The position numbers were made by a program, and so were the translations under genes. This document shows, piece by piece, positions 59,966 to 64,000 of a stretch of DNA of 64,000 nt (its first letter is position 1; every line of letters begins with the position of its first letter). The stretch lies in contig JAXGGA010002061.1 of NCBI GenBank assembly GCA_038373865.1, positions 1 through 64,000 on the forward strand, written 5' to 3'. Origin of the DNA: Uloborus plumipes (taxonomy: Eukaryota; Arthropoda; Arachnida; Araneae; Uloboridae). The notes beneath the pieces were generated by a model. That model made no database searches. It saw nothing but the letters and a program-made list of their open reading frames with translations, and was not told the origin of the DNA.

Positions 59966-60822
59966 CTATTCACTATATTTTCACTTTTATTTTTCTATAT
60001 TTGAAATCGCATGAAATTTCAAAAGCGATATGTTGCCAACAGCTCAATAGCTGGACTATTGAGAGTGCTTTTTGAAAAAGAAACTAACATTTTACATTTT
60101 GGAGAGTAGAGAAACAGAAATTACTATGTGTTCAGTCATTATTTAGTAACTAGAGGGGATACGTGGGAATTAGGGTGGAGCTAAAAAAACAAAGTTTTTA
60201 TTTTTGAATCGTAATGGTGCGTGCGGAAAAGTTGCGATTGGTAAAGACTTACAAAACAAAACATGTTTTTTTTTTTAAATCGAATAATATCTTCCGATCT
60301 CGCAACGAGCTTGAAATTTTGAAAAAATGGAAATTTTCTTTGTGTTATTAGTGATTTTTTAAAATTTTTGGTTCAATATTTTATTTTGATGCTCTTGGAT
60401 AGAAAAGTTATTTTAAAATCATATTGAAATCGAATAATAGATTCTGACCCAGTAACAAGCCAAAAAACCAAAAAATTGAAGAATTTCGGCTTTTTTTTGA
60501 GGGGGGGGGGGTAAAAAAATTAAAAAAATATTCTCATTCGTTTTTTATTTCTTCCCCGGTATCCTAGCTTAAAGCTCTATTAAAAGCACTGTATTACTCT
60601 TAAACATTGATTTATTTCTTGATTTTTAGGGTATCTTCTAAACATGCAAAACTACCGTTCTTTACAACGACGAAACATTCCCAAATAATAGAAAATTATA
60701 AAATATTTAACAAAAAGTCTACAATCTAGTACAAAAATCCACTAAATAAAACACCCTCTTACAAAATAAAGGCTAATTTTAATTACTCAATTATTAACAA
60801 TTTTAATACTTATAACTAAATA
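59966..60822. other. AT-rich DNA with a solitary element F-type end
   Basis: TA|GGGTGGAGCTAAAAAAACAA begins at 60175 and resembles the end of element F, but no matching right end was found. A G11 run lies at 60501-60511. Nothing else is recognised. Confidence 0.5.
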
Positions 60823-60996
60823 CAGTGGAGCCCGCTTATTAGAATATCGGTTAAAAGAATATCCCGCTTAATATAATGCATTTTCAATGTACGAAACTAC
60901 TATAATGCATTATTTTTATCCCGAAAAATGGAATATCCCGCTTATTGGTTCATTTTTCCGTGGCAAAATCGCTATTCCATTAAGCGGGATCGACTG
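60823..60996. mobile_element. Complete pogo-like MITE, 174 bp
   Basis: TA|CAGTGGAGCCCGCTTATTAG ... CCATTAAGCGGGATCGACTG|TA. Internal words AATATCCCGCTTA recur. It is the best copy of the family also seen at 194-275 and 45771-45872. Confidence 0.85.
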
Positions 60997-61475
60997 TATA
61001 TACAATTTCTTAATTGCCTTTTGAAGTTTTTGCCTTTTATAAACTGCTACCTAACCTAAATCACTACCCACAGAATCCCTTAACACTAATTTAACTAAAA
61101 ACGAATTTAGTCTTTAAAATTAAACCTAGTTAGGTTAGGTAATATATATAACTAGCTGACCCGGCCACGCGTTGCTGTGGCTAAGGAATGGGTTAAACTA
61201 TAATGTTTCAATAGAAACGAAAACTTTATTACCGTTATAGAGATCAACTTTATATAAATATGAATTTGAGGTCAAAATAGAAAACAATCGAACAAAAATT
61301 TCTTAAGTTTGCTAGAAACAAAAAATCAACAAAAAATGTAGCATTTTAGTATTTAGAAATATTATATTCAAGCTTGTAACAATCGAGTTAATTAAAAATT
61401 TGCTAATTGCTATTGTAACATTTTATTTTTTAATGTAACATTTTATTTTTTTAACAATGTAGGTAGGGTAAATCT

Positions 61476-61613
61476 GTACCTCAGAACCAGACTAACGTAA
61501 GTCCATTTTCGTCATTTTTCGGTAGAGGGGAAAAACGATTGTCGAATACATCGTTTTTCCCCTCTACTGAAAAATGACGAAAATGGACTTACGTTAGTCT
61601 GGTTCTGAGGTAC
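61476..61613. repeat. 138-bp foldback inside the Helitron
   Basis: Arms of about 62 bp starting GTACCTCAGAACCAGACTAA pair with near-perfect complementarity around an ~11-base loop. It lies between the helicase stop and the Helitron 3' end, so it probably inserted there. Confidence 0.9.
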
Positions 61614-61673
61614 GGAAATAATTAACCAATATTATTTGTTATTTTTTGAATTATAAGCATTTTTAATTTCAGT

Positions 61674-62075
61674 TTAACTCAACACTAATCGGTGAACAAT
61701 ATTCTGTGTTAATCTGTCTCTTGTAAACAAAAATAGATTGGACGGTTTTCCCACACGGGAGCAAGCGACCTATAGTTGCCCATGGGAAAAACATGGACTT
61801 TCTAAATCTAAACCGCAAATTGACATTGTTTGTCCTTAGGACTTATTGATGGACATGGTGAAAGCTAAACGAATGGGAAACTGTAGCCTTTTGAAGGGTA
61901 TTGAAGATTCTGACGGTGTCATTGGGATACGTGGCAACAGAACTACTTCATCTTTAAACTTGCCAGTCAAAATGATCGCCTCAATAATGTTTCCGATGAT
62001 ATTTTGATAACTAAACGCGTACCATTGCATAATCTCGGTGGATTTAAATTACGTAGAAGAACTATGGTAACCAAT
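61674..62075 (-). pseudogene. Helitron helicase C-terminus, dead
   Basis: Reading from 62075 down: VLLRNLNPPRLCNGTRLVIK, a frameshift, then GKFKDEVVLLPRIPMTPSES, PFKRLQFPIRLAFTMSINKS, stop, GQTMS, GLDLESPCFSHGQL, stop, VACSRVGKPSNLFLFT and a terminal stop at 61674-61676. LQFPIRLAFxMxINKSQGQT and YVACSRVGKPSNL are the late motifs of the superfamily 1 (Pif1-like) helicase of Helitrons, which with a rolling-circle Rep domain drives their transposition. One frameshift and two internal stops disable it. Confidence 0.88.
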
Positions 62076-62339
62076 TTTTAACCGCAGTTTATGTGGTGGC
62101 ATTCCGGGTATGTTTAAAGAATTTTAGCCAAGAATACAAAAAAGCTGGTAGCTAAATAGATAATTTGCAATAAAATATATATTGCGGTCCTAAATTGAGA
62201 TAAAAACTATCCTTTCATTTCAGTTGGACCAAACTGAAACTACGTGCAAAATTTGGTTAAAATCGGTTCAGTAGCTGAGGAGTCCATTGGCCACAAACAC
62301 AGGGACACGTAATTTTTATATATTAAGATAAGAAAGATT

Positions 62340-62635
62340 ATTACTTGTTGACTGCGCTCCAGAAGCTGCCAGAACGTGTGCTTTATGTCGCTCAGCCATG
62401 GAGGTGTCAAAAAAGGCTTAGTAAAAAGGCTTAGCCAAGAACACAGAAAAGCTGGTAGCTAAATACATAATTTGCAATAAAAAATATATTGCGGTCCTAA
62501 ATTGAGATAGAAACTATCCTATCATTTAAGTTGGACCAAACTGAAACTGCGTGTAAAATTTGGTTAAAATCGGTTCAGTAGCTGAGGAGTCCATTGGCCA
62601 CAAACACAGGGACATGTAATTTTTATATATTAAGA
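62340..62635 (-). mobile_element. Second Helitron copy, 5' end only
   Basis: 62418-62635 repeats the 5' end of the first copy with a few differences, starting A|TCTTAATATATAAAAATTAC on the minus strand. Beyond it, 62398-62341 reads MAERHKAHVLAASGAQSTS, which looks like the start of the Helitron protein. The reading stops where the first copy begins, so the first copy may have inserted into it. Confidence 0.65.
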
Positions 62636-62866
62636 TGAGACTTCAAAAGGTAATTAAAAATTAAGTGATTGCCATATAATGAGGTAGGTATTAAAATAAT
62701 TCATCGTTTAGAAATAAAAAAATATTGTTTAACTTATGAATGAGTGTTTTGTTCAGTGGATTTTTGTACGGTAAAACAAATTTAATTGATAGGTATGGGT
62801 AAGAAATTTATCCATATAATTTCTTACCCATTTAATGGGTAGGAAATAACAAGTACATGTTATCTA

Positions 62867-63346
62867 TTATTTTTTGATTTTTAGTTGCTTTTCGTTTGTT
62901 TTAAGATTATGTTGGTTCCTACAATAACAAAGTCCCAAACAAAGTGGAGCAAGGTGTAACAAAAATTTAGGATCGGAGAGCAATTGACAAGGAGAGGGCA
63001 CTGTGGGGAAGGCATAGCTATGATCCACACGCCCTGTTAGCCACATGCAAAAAAATGTTAGCAACGTGTAATCATAACAACTGCATATTTGAAACACGAT
63101 TGCAGAGAAACTTGTGCTTAAAAGGTTACTATAATAGGGCATCTCAGTGATGATCTCGGGAAACACGTTTGATATGAAAGCCATTAATATCAGGAATGTT
63201 TTAATGAAGACAAAACAATCTTTAGATTTTGTTGATTTATAATTTTTCATACACAAAATTATTTTTAAATAAAAAATAAAATTGCCATTGAAAAACGCCC
63301 GGTAACGAAAAATCAAAAAAAAAATAAATACAGATAACATGTACAT
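62867..63346 (-). other. 159-codon open frame, probably not a gene
   Basis: The longest open frame after the transposase. The protein is rich in Phe, Leu and Ile with a middle section (FFCMWLTGRVDHSYAFPTVP) and a basic end. The minus strand is T-rich here, which lowers stop frequency. No motif, family or splice signals recognised. Confidence 0.2.
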
Positions 63347-63354
63347 TAAGGGTG

Positions 63355-63690
63355 ATTCAGAAATGTATGGAAAAAAAATAAACTTTGTATTTTTGTGCGT
63401 CTTACCCTCTTATTTTGTGCCACTATATACACTGATTATTTGTGCAAAATTTTGACAAAATGTATTAATATTTAGAGGACGCTCAAACGCCTTGAAATGT
63501 CGTGATATTGACAAAAACGTGAACGTAAATGATATCTATGGAAAAAAGTAGCCTTTGTATTTTTGTTCGTCTTACTGTCTTATTTAGGCCTTTATATGCA
63601 CTGAATTATTTGCCCAAACTTTTAGTAAACTATATTTACATTACTTCAAATTTTGTGATAGTCGCACAAATGCGAACGTAAATAATAATA
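63355..63690. repeat. Two tandem diverged ~165-bp units
   Basis: TATGGAAAAAA...ACTTTGTATTTTTGTGCGTC at 63365 onward and TATGGAAAAAAGTAGCCTTTG with TTTTTGTTCGTC at 63537 onward. Each continues through TTACTGTCTTATTT-like and CACTGATTATTTG-like blocks to GTGAACGTAAATGAT / GCGAACGTAAATAAT. It opens with AGGGTGATTCAGAAATGT, a start often seen in MITEs. Confidence 0.7.
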
Positions 63691-63887
63691 ATAAAGTTAC
63701 TCTATTGCTTTTTTTATATCTTTGAAGAAAAAAATCGTGCAATCACAAAATAAACTAGATGTCTGAAAAACCAAAGAAATGCAGAAAAGTATGAAAACTA
63801 ATCAAATACGTAAAAAATATACAAAAAAATTTAAATACATTAAATATATTGTAATTCGCTCATTAATTCTTGCAATACTTTTTAAGG

Positions 63888-63998
63888 TTACTTTTTTACA
63901 ACTTTGAAACCTTTTCTGTGTTCCTGTACCACTTGAAGAAGACACTGTCTTTGTTTTTCGTCGTTAGTGATAGTCTTAACAAATGCTTCAATAAGAGC
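63888..63998 (-). CDS. Possible C-terminal end of a protein running off the window
   Basis: Thirty-six codons on the minus strand, ALIEAFVKTITNDEKQRQCL then LQVVQEHRKGFKVVKK and TAA. The balanced, helical, charged composition looks coding compared with the flanks. No family recognised; the rest lies beyond the window. Confidence 0.25.
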   Translation of the reverse strand, partial: ALIEAFVKTITNDEKQRQCLLQVVQEHRKGFKVVKK

Positions 63999-64000
63999 CA

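Larger units (their letters stand above)
61152..62328 (-). mobile_element. Helitron with both ends, internally deleted
   Basis: On the minus strand the 5' end is A|TCTTAATATATAAAAATTAC (62328) and the 3' end GTGGCCGGGTCAGCTAG|T (61152). Insertion between A and T, a 5'-TC start, a 3'-CTAG end and a hairpin (GCCAC AGCAACGC GTGGC, 61164-61181) about 9 bp before that end are all Helitron hallmarks. Between the ends only the C-terminus of the helicase remains; the Rep part is gone, so it is non-autonomous. It also contains a foldback (61476-61613). Confidence 0.88.

Overview
The window is nuclear DNA of an animal with a large, AT-rich, gene-poor genome. It is most likely an arthropod, with an arachnid- or hemimetabolous-insect-like transposon load; that placement is inference from the element families. 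There is no bacterial gene organisation, no rRNA, no intact tRNA and no CRISPR. The only full-length intact protein gene is the transposase of a complete Tc1-like transposon (6155-7372). Nearly everything else recognisable is a transposon, a miniature derivative, a dead transposase or a simple repeat.

Layout. 0-6 kb: a pogo-like MITE end, an orphan GC-rich reading frame (1655-2002), a TA-flanked element with an internal GGTAAGTGGG motif (A1, 2399-3714), a hammerhead-like relic and a large AAT microsatellite. 6-14 kb: the intact Tc1 element, a 3.7-kb decayed element with ~490-bp inverted repeats (B), and a 1.7-kb TA-flanked element with a GGTAAGTGCG motif (C). 15-25 kb: a CATGTCGGCAGC motif cluster, a dead non-LTR retrotransposon RNase H region, paired MITEs, a 563-bp pogo-like element, a PIF/Harbinger-like MITE, a Helitron helicase scrap and two TA microsatellites. 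25-34 kb: a dead Tc1 transposase split by a 2-kb element (E) with the motif GTAACTTACGTTAC, then element G with the motif GCACATGTGAACAAA, then a palindromic mariner-type MITE.

34.7-42.1 kb: the best candidate for a host gene. It has CpG-rich first-exon-like segments with consensus splice donors and, 7 kb downstream, two exon-like segments of an uncharacterised SAMD3-like family; an in-frame stop and clashing phases suggest it may be broken. Its putative intron holds MITEs and an hAT element with a second hAT element inside. 42.5-43.8 kb: an array of GAGTACAT/ATGTACTC palindromes including a perfect 121-bp palindrome, and a MITE with a tRNA-like insert. 45-60 kb: hAT and pogo MITEs, a second copy of element A (47248-48576), AAT repeats, and a 2.65-kb element (F) with ~580-bp inverted repeats. 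60.8-62.6 kb: a pogo MITE and two Helitron copies, one with both ends and a dead helicase C-terminus.

The most interesting unifying signal is that elements A, E and G look unrelated in DNA but are built alike. Each carries its own 12-16-bp motif repeated in both orientations, two of them have GGG...CCC ends, and all three retain a decayed reading frame for what looks like the same protein C-terminal domain. Element C shares the DNA architecture. They look like diverged lineages of one poorly described transposon group.
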